Source: Pseudomonadota bacterium (lineage in GTDB: Bacteria; Pseudomonadota; Gammaproteobacteria; Xanthomonadales; Rhodanobacteraceae). From it: DNA of 64,000 nt. Below are positions 1 through 7,459 of this stretch, piece after piece. The stretch lies in contig JAEWGO010000023.1 in assembly GCA_023388255.1 (NCBI GenBank), positions 73,471-137,470 of the forward strand, read 5' to 3'. The notes below the pieces were generated by a model that searched no databases, was not told the origin of the DNA, and saw only the letters and a list, made by a program, of their open reading frames with translations. How positions within the stretch are numbered: the first letter of the stretch is position 1; every line of letters starts with the position of its first letter. A program made the position numbers and the translations under genes.

Positions 1-2
1 GG

Positions 3-227
3 CGCACGTTGATGCGTGACCACGCTGCGCGCTTGCTCGGCGTACTCGTGCTGCTGCAGGCGCTGTTCCTGTTCGTGCTGTTTTTCTTCACCAGCGCGGC
101 GGCATGGGCGGCGGATTTCACCAGCGCGAACCGCTTGATCCTGCAGGTGGTGCCGACGGTGTTCGTGCTCGTGGCGGTGCTGCTGCGGGATGCCGGCTCG
201 ATGCGCTCGAATGCGAGAGATCCCTGA
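3..227 (+). CDS. C-terminal part of a membrane protein (cut by window edge)
   Basis: The frame is open from the first bases of the window to a stop at 225-227, so this is probably the 3' end of a larger gene. A TTG at 9 and an ATG at 12 could also start a 71-72 residue protein. It encodes a long hydrophobic segment (about residues 8-35), a short polar stretch and a second hydrophobic helix (about 45-60). The pattern resembles the last helices of polytopic glycosyltransferases, and the next genes are glycosyltransferases, but no family-specific motif is visible. Function not assigned. Confidence 0.4.
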   Translation, partial: RTLMRDHAARLLGVLVLLQALFLFVLFFFTSAAAWAADFTSANRLILQVVPTVFVLVAVLLRDAGSMRSNARDP

Positions 228-270
228 AGGGATCGTGGGGTGACGATCCGAGTGTCACGCAGGGGCGCTT

Positions 271-1422
271 CTACGCTAGGGATTGCAGCGCCACGCGATA
301 GATCGCGCGAGTCGCCTGTACCGATCGGTCCAGCGTGAACGTGTTCTGCCAGCGTGCGCGGCCGGCGACACCTAGTCGTTGGCGCAAGAAACCATCGTCG
401 CGGATCCGCGATAACGCATCGGCCAGCGCTGCCGGATCGTTGGGCGGCACGAGCAATCCGGTTTCGCCATCGACGACCACTTCGCCGACGCCCGAACCGC
501 TGATTGCGCTCGCGATGACCGGCAGGCCCGCGCGCATCGCTTCGAGCAGAACCAGGCCGAACGCCTCGCCGCGATCGCGCGAGGGCAGCACGAACGCGTC
601 GGCGGACTCGTATGCGGAAGCCAGCGCGTCATCGTCGAGCTCACCGGCGAACGCGATGCGTTCGGCAACGCCGTGTTGCGCAGTGAGCGCATGCAGCTCG
701 CGCTCGCATTCGCCGCTGCCAACCAGCAACAGATCGGCGCCCGAGGCACGGGCGAGCGCCTCGATCAATACATCGAAGCCCTTGTAGCGGCTGAGTCGGC
801 CGACGGCGAGCAGACGCAGTCCTGCGCTTTTCCGCCACGATTCGAATGATCCCGCATTGCGGGATGGCTCGGCGTCGTCGATGCCGAGCGGCACGACCTG
901 CGTTTTTGCATGCCAGTCCGCCAGCGCGGGGCTTGCATCGAGATAGGGCCGTGAAGTCGCGATGATCGCCTGCGCGCGCCGCAGCACGGATTGCTCGAAC
1001 GGCCGGTAGGCCCGGTATGCCCGGCGCAGGCGCCAGTCCGGTGAATCCGGCGGCACGTCGGCGTGCCAGTGCACGATCCACGGCAGGCGCCGCGCGGCCG
1101 GCAACAGCAGCGCCGCGAAGCAGGACGGATTCGGGAAATGCAGATGCAGCAGGTCCGGCCGGAACTCGCGCAACGCACGTGCGAGTTCGAACGGGAAACC
1201 CGGACTCAGCGGCGTATAAACCGGCGCCGCGAGGCAGCCGGCGCGCCGCACCTCGACACCGCCGATGACCGATTGCGCGCGCCGCCACTGGCCCGGTCGC
1301 TGGTGGACCAGCACGCCGACCGCGTCGCCCTGGATCACGCAGGCTTCCGCCAGTGCCTGCGTATGGCGCTCGATGCCGCCGCGTTCGGGCGTGTAGTACT
1401 TGCCGAGATGGAGGATGCGCAT
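271..1422 (-). CDS. Glycosyltransferase family 4 (group 1)
   Basis: A 383-residue GT-B glycosyltransferase that would move a sugar from a nucleotide-sugar donor to a lipid or glycan acceptor at the cytoplasmic face. The N-terminus MRILHLGKYYTPERGG is the glycine-rich acceptor-side motif of GT4 enzymes. The donor-binding half has VGRLSRYKGFDVLIEAL and, near residue 285, the E-x7-E motif in GEAFGLVLLEAM. It starts with ATG at 1422, 18 bases after the DUF2304 gene, and ends a minus-strand run GT2-DUF2304-GT4. That context fits synthesis of a surface glycan or glycolipid. Substrate unknown. Confidence 0.9.
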   Translation of the reverse strand: MRILHLGKYYTPERGGIERHTQALAEACVIQGDAVGVLVHQRPGQWRRAQSVIGGVEVRRAGCLAAPVYTPLSPGFPFELARALREFRPDLLHLHFPNPSCFAALLLPAARRLPWIVHWHADVPPDSPDWRLRRAYRAYRPFEQSVLRRAQAIIATSRPYLDASPALADWHAKTQVVPLGIDDAEPSRNAGSFESWRKSAGLRLLAVGRLSRYKGFDVLIEALARASGADLLLVGSGECERELHALTAQHGVAERIAFAGELDDDALASAYESADAFVLPSRDRGEAFGLVLLEAMRAGLPVIASAISGSGVGEVVVDGETGLLVPPNDPAALADALSRIRDDGFLRQRLGVAGRARWQNTFTLDRSVQATRAIYRVALQSLA

Positions 1423-1440
1423 GCGACGGCGCAGTCGCGC

Positions 1441-1821
1441 TCAGGCCGCTTCGTCGTCGGCACCGGCGTCGCGCGGCGGACGTCCGCTGGCGCGGTCCAG
1501 TTCCTGTTCGAGGATCGCCAGCTTCTGGGTCAGGCGGCGAATCTGGCGCTCCTGTCTGGAGCGGTCGATATCGAGCTTGAGCAGGCGGATCAGCACCAGC
1601 GACAGGCCGACGATGATCGGCAGCACTGGCGCATAGCCGATGCCGCTGACGTGGCCGAGCCATACGACCACACCCGGGAACACGCCAAGCACGAACGTGG
1701 CCGCAGCGACGCCGAACCACCACACCGCATACGGCCCGTGCAAGTGATCGCGCCGGACGAGGAACAGGATCGCGCCGGCCAGCAACGCGCCGAGGATCGC
1801 CGAGGTGATCTGACTGGTCAT
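1441..1821 (-). CDS. DUF2304 family small membrane protein
   Basis: A 126-residue protein with three hydrophobic segments (about residues 5-21, 31-57 and 61-81) followed by a charged coiled-coil-like tail (LDIDRSRQERQIRRLTQKLA). This is the layout of DUF2304 proteins, which usually sit next to GT2 dolichol-phosphate-mannose-synthase-like enzymes. Here the start overlaps the end of the upstream GT2 gene by 4 bases (ATGA), which points to translational coupling. It probably assists the glycosyltransferase at the membrane, but the exact role of the family is not established. Confidence 0.85.
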   Translation of the reverse strand: MTSQITSAILGALLAGAILFLVRRDHLHGPYAVWWFGVAAATFVLGVFPGVVVWLGHVSGIGYAPVLPIIVGLSLVLIRLLKLDIDRSRQERQIRRLTQKLAILEQELDRASGRPPRDAGADDEAA

Positions 1822-2552
1822 GCCGCACCACCCCCGGCGCGCGCGTGACGTCGACCGGCATCGAGCTGCGCAATGCACAACACGGTGGTGTGCAGCATGT
1901 ATCGCGCCACCACCGGCCACGAGGCGAACACGCGCGAATGGCCCTCGCGACGCGGCAGCATCGGCACCGGCGTCTCGGCAATGGCGAGTCCGTTCTTCGC
2001 AAGCAACATCAATACTCCGACATCCTGATAGTCGAGCAGGCTGGCCGCCGGGCCGGCGAGGATCTCGACCGCGCGGCCATCGTACAGGCGCAGCCCCGAG
2101 GTGAAATCGCCCAGCCCCAATCCGGTCAGTGTGCGCAGGTATTGCCACGCGATGCGCTTGGCGCGGCTGAGCCGCTGCACGCAAGTGCCAATGACGACGT
2201 TGGCGCCGTCCTTCGCCTGCGCCTCGAACAGCCTGGGCAACGATTCGGGCAGGTGCTGGCCATCTGCATCCAGCGTGATCACGCCGGCGAACCCGTTGCG
2301 CTGTGCGTAGCGGATGCCGGCCTGCGTCGCGCCCCAGGCGCCGAGGCCGAGCGGCAAGGTCAGCACGCTCGCGCCGGCGCCCCGCGCGGATGCCGCCGTT
2401 GCGTCCGTGCTCGCATCGTCGACCACCAGCACTTCGCAGCCAAGTGCCGCCCGCACGCCCGACACCACGGCGGCCACCGTGGCGGCCTCGTCGCGTGCGG
2501 GAATCACCGCCAGGCAATCGGCGGAGCTGAGTGGGGCGCTGATGGAAGCCAC
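1818..2552 (-). CDS. Glycosyltransferase family 2, DPM1-like
   Basis: A 244-residue GT-A enzyme. Family features seen are the N-terminal VIPARDEAATV, the nucleotide-binding VLVVDDASTDAT, and the metal-binding DADGQH near residue 100. The length matches soluble dolichyl/polyprenyl-phosphate sugar synthase-like proteins, which load a sugar onto polyprenyl phosphate. The longest reading uses GTG at 2552. There is no convincing ribosome-binding site, so the start is uncertain by a few codons. First gene of the GT2-DUF2304-GT4 run. Donor sugar unknown. Confidence 0.88.
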   Translation of the reverse strand: MASISAPLSSADCLAVIPARDEAATVAAVVSGVRAALGCEVLVVDDASTDATAASARGAGASVLTLPLGLGAWGATQAGIRYAQRNGFAGVITLDADGQHLPESLPRLFEAQAKDGANVVIGTCVQRLSRAKRIAWQYLRTLTGLGLGDFTSGLRLYDGRAVEILAGPAASLLDYQDVGVLMLLAKNGLAIAETPVPMLPRREGHSRVFASWPVVARYMLHTTVLCIAQLDAGRRHARAGGGAA

Positions 2553-2714
2553 GGAGGCGGGCGAGCTGAAGGGGATCGCGATTCTGCGGATCGCGTGGGA
2601 TCAGGTCAACGGCGGCGGGATCACCGATCCGTGCGCGGTCAGCAAGTCCGCAGCGCGTGCAACGGCTTTGCCTCTCCCGCTTGCGCGACAGGTCGACGCG
2701 CGCAGCGCTTCGGG

Positions 2715-2822
2715 TGATGGAAAGCGACGCGAACCATTTCCAGGCTGTGTGCCTGCGCAGAGGCCGTGGCGGAGCAGGTCATGCGGAGCCGTCGCACGTT
2801 GCTGCGCAAGTTGGCCGAATAG
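2715..2822 (+). pseudogene. Possible remnant of a Doc antitoxin (C-terminal piece)
   Basis: The reading frame ending with TAG at 2820-2822, 9 bases before the Doc toxin, encodes a charged helix AVAEQVMRSRRTLLRKLAE. Its place and style suit the C-terminus of an antitoxin. The frame is closed by TGA at 2712-2714 and has no good start. The +1-shifted frame just upstream also reads like a helical continuation (ALRVMESDANHFQAVC). This fits a frameshifted or decayed antitoxin gene, but no intact DNA-binding domain is recognisable and the region may simply be non-coding. Confidence 0.25.
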
Positions 2823-2831
2823 GAGAGGCGC

Positions 2832-3269
2832 ATGACCGTCTGGCTCGAACGGACATTGATCCTCGCCATCCACGAGCGCCAGATCGCCGAACACGGTGGC
2901 GAGCAGGACGTTCGTGACGAAGGCCTGCTCGAATCGGCGTTGGCGCGCCCGTTCCAACTTGACGCCCATGGCGAACCCGCTCCCGACCTTGCCGATCTTG
3001 CCGCGGCACTGGCACAGCGACTTGCCCGCAATCATCCATTCCTCGATGGCAACAAGCGCGCGGCGACGGTGGCGTGTGAAGTCTTCCTCAAGCTGAACGG
3101 CGTCGACCTGATGGTCGATGACGTAGCGCTTTACCCCCAATATCTCGGCCTCGCCGAAGATGGCCTCAGCGCCGAAGACTTCGCCGCCTGGCTGCGCAAG
3201 CACATCGTCGTGATCGGCAGTGGCCGTGTGCAGGAACCTGCGGAGAAGCACACAGTCGATGCGTCGTAG
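2832..3269 (+). CDS. doc: Death-on-curing (Doc/Fic-fold) toxin
   Basis: A 145-residue protein of the Doc branch of the Fic fold. P1 Doc phosphorylates elongation factor EF-Tu and stops translation. The active-site loop HPFLDGNKRAA (about residues 67-77) matches the Doc consensus H-x-F-x-D/N-x-N-K-R, with catalytic histidine and phosphate-binding Asn-Lys-Arg present. Length and the early VRDEGLLESALARP motif fit the family. It starts with ATG at 2832 behind GGAGAGG. A Phd- or AbrB-type antitoxin gene is expected directly upstream, but no intact one is present. The protein runs about 15 residues past the usual Doc end. Confidence 0.88.
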   Translation: MTVWLERTLILAIHERQIAEHGGEQDVRDEGLLESALARPFQLDAHGEPAPDLADLAAALAQRLARNHPFLDGNKRAATVACEVFLKLNGVDLMVDDVALYPQYLGLAEDGLSAEDFAAWLRKHIVVIGSGRVQEPAEKHTVDAS

Positions 3270-3662
3270 CTTCGACGTCCCATTTCGGAGGCGGACGTTC
3301 CATCTTGGGGAGCGCCGCGGTGCAGCGCTCCAGCCATCGCCAAGCCGCATCGGCGGGCAGTACCATTCGCTTCCGTATCCACGAAATCGAAAAAAGTTTC
3401 CGCGTCCGTGTCCGGTTCGTGCCCGGTCATGCGTCATACAGCTCCGTGGGCTGGAGGCGTGCGCGCCGAAGGCCGGGAACGGACCACAGGCAGTTGGGGA
3501 TTCCGTCTCAGTTCTGGCACGGTTAGCCAGGCCCACGCCCGCATGTGTTGACAGAGAGTGAGCCCTTCACTATCGTCCGCGCGGATCGGGCTTGGTTAAC
3601 CAGTATTCACAACCAACGGGGATGGGGACTGCAACCCGCCCGAGACACTCTGGGAGATTCTC
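3270..3662 (+). other. 393-bp intergenic region with hairpin and promoter
   Basis: No convincing gene is seen here. A perfect 7-bp inverted repeat (3309-3315 with 3325-3331, GGAGCGC/GCGCTCC) about 40 bases after doc could end its transcript but has no T-run. A sigma70-type promoter for the next gene is described separately. The rest is unremarkable GC-rich sequence. Confidence 0.5.
3548..3576 (+). promoter_or_regulatory. Sigma70-type promoter for the secreted-protein pair
   Basis: A perfect -35 hexamer TTGACA (3548-3553), a 17-base spacer and a -10-like TATCGT (3571-3576). The expected transcript starts near 3583, about 80 bases before the ATG at 3663. The consensus -35 and optimal spacing suggest strong constitutive expression of the two secreted proteins downstream. 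Confidence 0.6.
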
Positions 3663-4424
3663 ATGAATGCAAAGATGAAAGTGCTTTCGCTGGCGATGGT
3701 GGGTCTGTTCGGCTTCGCGGGTGCGGCTTCGGCTGCCTGTCCGGCTGGTCCGACGACGACCGAAGGTGGCGCGTGGTCGAGCAAGTTCGTGACAACCGGT
3801 TCCGCGTTTGCCATCGTTGATGGTGGTCTTGAGCCGACTTCGCCGAGTGCGTGTAAGGCGACTTCGGCATTGGCTGCTTCTACAGCTGCTGCTGCGACGG
3901 TCACGGACAATTCGCCTGCCAACGAGCCGTCCTATCGTTTCCAGTTCTTGGTTGATCCGAGCGCTTTTGGGAACTTCGGTTCGACCGACTCGGTTGTTTT
4001 GTTCCGCTCTAACGCTGCTGCAGCTGCGAACGGACGTTCAAATATGTTGACCGTCTATATGGTTGCAGGCCCGGCTGGTGCCAAGCGATTGCGCTTCGTG
4101 GCTTCGTGCGGTGCGGCGGGCTTCGTGTGCGGTCAAAATTATGCTGTGGATCTTCCCGCTGGTGTGACTCGCGTTGAAGGTAAGCTGACGACCGGCGCTG
4201 CCGCTGCGGGTGCGTTCTCCTATTGGGTAAATGCGGCGCAGGGTACGGCGGAACCTACGTCATCGGGTAACATTCCCAATCTCGACAATGCAGCTTGGGT
4301 TGGTGTCAAGTCGGCGATTCTCGGTTTGGCAGCTCCGACTACGACGTTTAAGAACGCACATGCTAATCAGGCAGCTGGTTTTGATGCGTTTGATTCGCGT
4401 CGACAGACCTACATTGGTTGGTAA
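3663..4424 (+). CDS. Secreted hypothetical protein, 253 aa
   Basis: An unrecognised exported protein. It has a clear signal peptide (MNAKMKVLSLAMVGLFGF..., predicted cleavage after the ASA near residue 24). The mature part is rich in Ala, Gly, Ser and Thr, contains four cysteines (two in the CGAAGFVCG loop), and ends in a polar ...RRQTYIGW tail, so a beta-rich extracytoplasmic fold is likely. A GGGAG ribosome-binding site precedes ATG 3663. Codon use is T-rich at third positions (GCT, GTT, AAT, TTT), unlike the GC-ending codons of surrounding genes, which may reflect high expression or later acquisition. It is followed 38 bases later by another secreted protein. Confidence 0.75.
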   Translation: MNAKMKVLSLAMVGLFGFAGAASAACPAGPTTTEGGAWSSKFVTTGSAFAIVDGGLEPTSPSACKATSALAASTAAAATVTDNSPANEPSYRFQFLVDPSAFGNFGSTDSVVLFRSNAAAAANGRSNMLTVYMVAGPAGAKRLRFVASCGAAGFVCGQNYAVDLPAGVTRVEGKLTTGAAAAGAFSYWVNAAQGTAEPTSSGNIPNLDNAAWVGVKSAILGLAAPTTTFKNAHANQAAGFDAFDSRRQTYIGW

Positions 4425-4462
4425 TTTTGGCGACTGTTTTTAAAACTATTACGGAGTGAACG

Positions 4463-4966
4463 ATGAAGCGTAATCTGATCGTGGCATCCCTTGGTGCGCT
4501 GGCAATGGGCGCACTGTTCAGCGCCTCCGCTGGTGCTCAGACGTGCGCGGCACCGCTGGCTTGGCAGCCGGATGCAACCGGAAATCCTCCGATTTCTGGA
4601 ACAACATGTGGTGGCGATACCACGGCTGGCGGCTATTGTGGCGGTAACTTTGACGCGCCGGGCCCGGCGTATGTCATCAAATCGACCTTTGCTGCGAGCC
4701 GTACGTTCCAGAAAATTTCGCTTACGGGCAGTGGGTTTGACCCAGTGATCTACATGTCGCGTGTTAGCGACGGTTGTGGTGTGAACGCCGGTTGCGGCCC
4801 GACCGGCGATCCGGGCGCGCCTATTTCCACTGCCGATGTTCCGGATGGCGATTGGTTCATCATCGTTACCGCCGCTAACTTTGATAGCGCGGGTGCTTGC
4901 GGAACGTTTAATGCTTCGACCGAAGGTACGTTCCCGGTGACGCTGCAGAACTTCACCGTCAGCTGA
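4463..4966 (+). CDS. Secreted hypothetical protein, 167 aa
   Basis: A small exported protein with signal peptide MKRNLIVASLGALAMGALFS and cleavage after SAGA near residue 25. The mature domain has eight cysteines and the pattern GSGFDPVIYMSR...DGDWFIIVTAA, which resembles the beta-sandwich of bacterial pre-peptidase C-terminal (PPC-like) domains. That assignment is by eye only. The ATG follows GGAGTGAACG. It shares the T-rich codon style of the gene before it and probably its transcript, because a terminator follows directly. Role unknown; an abundant surface or extracellular protein is plausible. Confidence 0.72.
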   Translation: MKRNLIVASLGALAMGALFSASAGAQTCAAPLAWQPDATGNPPISGTTCGGDTTAGGYCGGNFDAPGPAYVIKSTFAASRTFQKISLTGSGFDPVIYMSRVSDGCGVNAGCGPTGDPGAPISTADVPDGDWFIIVTAANFDSAGACGTFNASTEGTFPVTLQNFTVS

Positions 4967-4992
4967 TCCAGATTGCCTTTGCTTTGAAGAAA

Positions 4993-5025
4993 CCTGCCTG
5001 CGGTGACGCAGGCGGGTTTTTTTTT
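4993..5025 (+). terminator. Rho-independent terminator
   Basis: A 10-bp stem (4993-5002 CCTGCCTGCG with 5007-5016 CGCAGGCGGG, one G-T pair), a GTGA tetraloop and nine T residues (5017-5025). It ends the transcript of the two secreted-protein genes 26 bases after the second stop codon. Confidence 0.9.
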
Positions 5026-5038
5026 GGAAATTCGACCA

Positions 5039-6415
5039 ATGATGACCGTCATAAACACGCTTCTTTCTGTTCTCGTCGCTGCCAATCCTCCAGCGCCCGC
5101 TCATTTGAAGATTTCGTATTGCGATGCAGGCGAGCATCATCAATTTGAATCCATATCCTGCTCGATCGAGTTGAACAATACCGGTGATACGCCGATCAGG
5201 ATTTCAAAGGGCGAGGCGAAGTTTCCGTGGGACAGTATCGACACAGGTACGATCGTCGTTCCCCCCAAGGGAATGGCTTACATCGATGCCAAGGTCGATT
5301 TGCGCAACGATGAGGGCGCCACCAGCCGAGCGTTTCGCTTTGCTACGGACGAACCCGGCCAGGCGTATAGAGGTTCCGAAGTTCGTGCAATGGTCCTCAG
5401 CGTGCTCGACCAAGCCAAGCCGACGATCGATTTCGGCGTCGTCAAGCCTGAGCAGAAGCTGCCCGAGTCGTCGATGACGTTGAGCAGCCGCGAGGTCAAG
5501 GACTTCCGCATCACCGGCATTGCGTCGAAACCGGACTGGCTCGACGTGACTTTGGACAAGGACGGCCGTACCGTCCATGCGAAGATGCGCGATACCGCGC
5601 CATGGGGTCTGATCCATCACGACCAGTTCATCAAGCTCACGATCAACGCACCGCAGCAGCCGCAGGCGTGGATCGCGGTCGAAGCCAACGTGCTCGGCGA
5701 CGTGGTGCCAGATGGCAACCCGTTCCAGCTCGGCCTGATGCGCACGAACGGCAAGCACGAATTCCTGGTTCGCCTATCCAGTCGCTCGGGCAAGGATTTC
5801 AAGCTTGGCAAGCTGGACTTGCAGCGCATCAAGGGCACTGCCAAGGCCGAACCCTGCGCGCCCGCGGCGAAGGGCTGTGCCCTGGTGCGGGTCGCCATCG
5901 CGAACGACCAGCCGACCGGCAAGGTCGAAGGCGTGCTCGATGTGCAACTGCCCGACTACAAGAAGAGCCTTCCGGTCGAGCTCGTCGGCATGCTGCTGAC
6001 GCCGGAAACCAAGATCCACGACATGGACGAGCTGATGAAGCAGTCCGCGCAGGGTGCGCAGTCCAAGGCCGCGACACCCGGCGTGCCGGATCTCGGCAAG
6101 GCGATCGCCAACACCGTCAAACAGGAAGAGCCGCCGCCACCCGGCAACGGCCCGTTGCTGCGCTGGTCGGTGGCACATCAGGAGCCGATCTATGGCTACG
6201 CGATCTATCGTGCTGACCAAGAGGCGGGACCGTTCCTGCGCGTCAACAAGGACGTCGTCCGCGTCGTTGACGACAATGCCGACAAGTCTGGCAGCTACCA
6301 GTGGCGCGACAATTCGGCCGAGTCCGGCAAGACCTACTGGTACCAGATCGGCATCCTGAACCGGAACGGCAGCAAGAAAGACCTGACCGGCGCGCAGAAG
6401 GTGGTTGCGAAGTAG
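5039..6415 (+). CDS. Putative exported multi-domain beta protein with FN3-like C-terminus
   Basis: A 458-residue protein not assigned to a named family. Two ATGs (5039, 5042) follow a GGA site; the frame stays open upstream into the terminator, but that part cannot be translated sensibly. After a short hydrophobic start (VINTLLSVLVAANPP) come Ig-like segments: the early part has the style of DUF1573/abnormal-spindle-type Ig repeats (IELNNTGDTPIRI...VPPKGMAYI). The last about 85 residues (LLRWSVAHQEPIYGYAIYRA ... YWYQIGILNRNG) look like a fibronectin type III domain. A Pro-rich linker (EEPPPPGNGP) joins them. An extracytoplasmic location is likely, although the signal peptide is weak. Function unknown. 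Confidence 0.7.
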   Translation: MMTVINTLLSVLVAANPPAPAHLKISYCDAGEHHQFESISCSIELNNTGDTPIRISKGEAKFPWDSIDTGTIVVPPKGMAYIDAKVDLRNDEGATSRAFRFATDEPGQAYRGSEVRAMVLSVLDQAKPTIDFGVVKPEQKLPESSMTLSSREVKDFRITGIASKPDWLDVTLDKDGRTVHAKMRDTAPWGLIHHDQFIKLTINAPQQPQAWIAVEANVLGDVVPDGNPFQLGLMRTNGKHEFLVRLSSRSGKDFKLGKLDLQRIKGTAKAEPCAPAAKGCALVRVAIANDQPTGKVEGVLDVQLPDYKKSLPVELVGMLLTPETKIHDMDELMKQSAQGAQSKAATPGVPDLGKAIANTVKQEEPPPPGNGPLLRWSVAHQEPIYGYAIYRADQEAGPFLRVNKDVVRVVDDNADKSGSYQWRDNSAESGKTYWYQIGILNRNGSKKDLTGAQKVVAK

Positions 6416-6426
6416 GGAAATGATAG

Positions 6427-6470
6427 ACCCGGTGCCTGAGCTGGATCCCCAGCAACGAAAGGCACCGGGT
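6427..6470. repeat. Nested inverted repeat between convergent genes
   Basis: A perfect 11-bp inverted repeat (6427-6437 ACCCGGTGCCT with 6460-6470 AGGCACCGGGT) encloses a smaller 5-bp hairpin (GCTGG 6440-6444, CCAGC 6449-6453). It lies between the convergent genes ending at 6415 and 6539. There is no T-run, so it is not a classical intrinsic terminator, but it may stabilise or end both transcripts. Confidence 0.6.
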
Positions 6471-6538
6471 TCCCGTCTTGCGCGTGGGAACGAAGAACAC
6501 AGGGGCGAACGTGTGACGTGGAATGAGTTGGTGCCAGC

Positions 6539-7255
6539 TCAGTCGAAACCGTCCGAGAACACGACTTCGGTGAACGGACACACGGTAGCTCCGGTCATCA
6601 CGACGGAATCGATGCCCACCGTTGTGCCATGGGCTCCCCCTTGATCGAAGACGTAGTAGTGGAACGCAATACGCCCGCGCCCGACTACGGGTAGTCCGTC
6701 ACCTGGAAAGACCATTTCGCCAGTCCATCCATTGGGATACCCATTGGCGAGAAGACTCGGGTTGATGTCCAGCAACGCCGGCTCGACCCCGAAACCACCA
6801 AGATCACCACTGGCCGGCCCAGGTGCGATGCAGTCGGAAACTGCGGTTTGCTCCATGCACAAACGCACGACCATCCGGTTTGCCTGGCCGGGTACCGCGC
6901 GAGTGTAGAAACCGAAGCTGCGCGTGCCGAATGCGTTGGGACCGAAGTCGATCTCCGGGGTGATCAGCCAATTGCTGACGACAGGATGGACGCCCGACGC
7001 GCTGTCGGCTCCGACCGAAACGTAGCTGTCGGACCCACCGCTCCACGCCGTGAATACGCTCGGATCGCCTTGCTTCCAGTGTCCCGTGCCAGACGGATCG
7101 CTGTTGTTCTTCAGCAGCCAGCCGCGTGAGGCAAGCGTCGCCACGTCTTCGAAACCTTCCTCGCAGGCAAAACCGCCTGGAACTTCCCGCGCATGTGCCG
7201 CGCAGATGCCAATCAGCAACAGTGCCGCTGCTGCTGGTTTGATTCGTGTTGTCAT
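6539..7255 (-). CDS. Secreted protein, choice-of-anchor J-like, ending in VVFSDGFD
   Basis: A 238-residue exported protein. ATG 7255 follows GAGGTG and starts a signal peptide (MTTRIKPAAAALLLIGICAA, cleavage near AHA). The mature part begins CEEGFEDVATLASRGWLLKN and contains SNWLITPEIDFGPN, the signature of cleaved-adhesin/choice-of-anchor J beta-jelly-roll domains. It ends with TEVVFSDGFD, a motif repeated in three other secreted proteins of this window. The longer open frame upstream to 7639 runs through the intergenic region and is not used. Probably a surface or extracellular binding protein; ligand unknown. Confidence 0.78.
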   Translation of the reverse strand: MTTRIKPAAAALLLIGICAAHAREVPGGFACEEGFEDVATLASRGWLLKNNSDPSGTGHWKQGDPSVFTAWSGGSDSYVSVGADSASGVHPVVSNWLITPEIDFGPNAFGTRSFGFYTRAVPGQANRMVVRLCMEQTAVSDCIAPGPASGDLGGFGVEPALLDINPSLLANGYPNGWTGEMVFPGDGLPVVGRGRIAFHYYVFDQGGAHGTTVGIDSVVMTGATVCPFTEVVFSDGFD

Positions 7256-7459
7256 TTGCAGCACCTCGCCCGGACGTGGTTCCGGCGCATGTTCCCGCCG
7301 AGATGAACCTCCACGTTGCATGTGTATTGGAAGCTCAATTGAGCGCTCCTGCAAGCGGCGACTTCCTGCAAATCTGTAGGAAATTTCCCATGGCAAAGCG
7401 GTCGTGCGCATGTCGTATAGTCCGCTTGGTCGCGCACAGTGCAGCGGAAAGGAGCGGGT

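Noticed and set aside
1063..1848. A long plus-strand open frame antisense to the GT4 and DUF2304 genes.
   Set aside because: The minus-strand proteins have clear motifs; the plus-strand translation is Arg/Ala/Gln-rich without family features, typical of a shadow frame.
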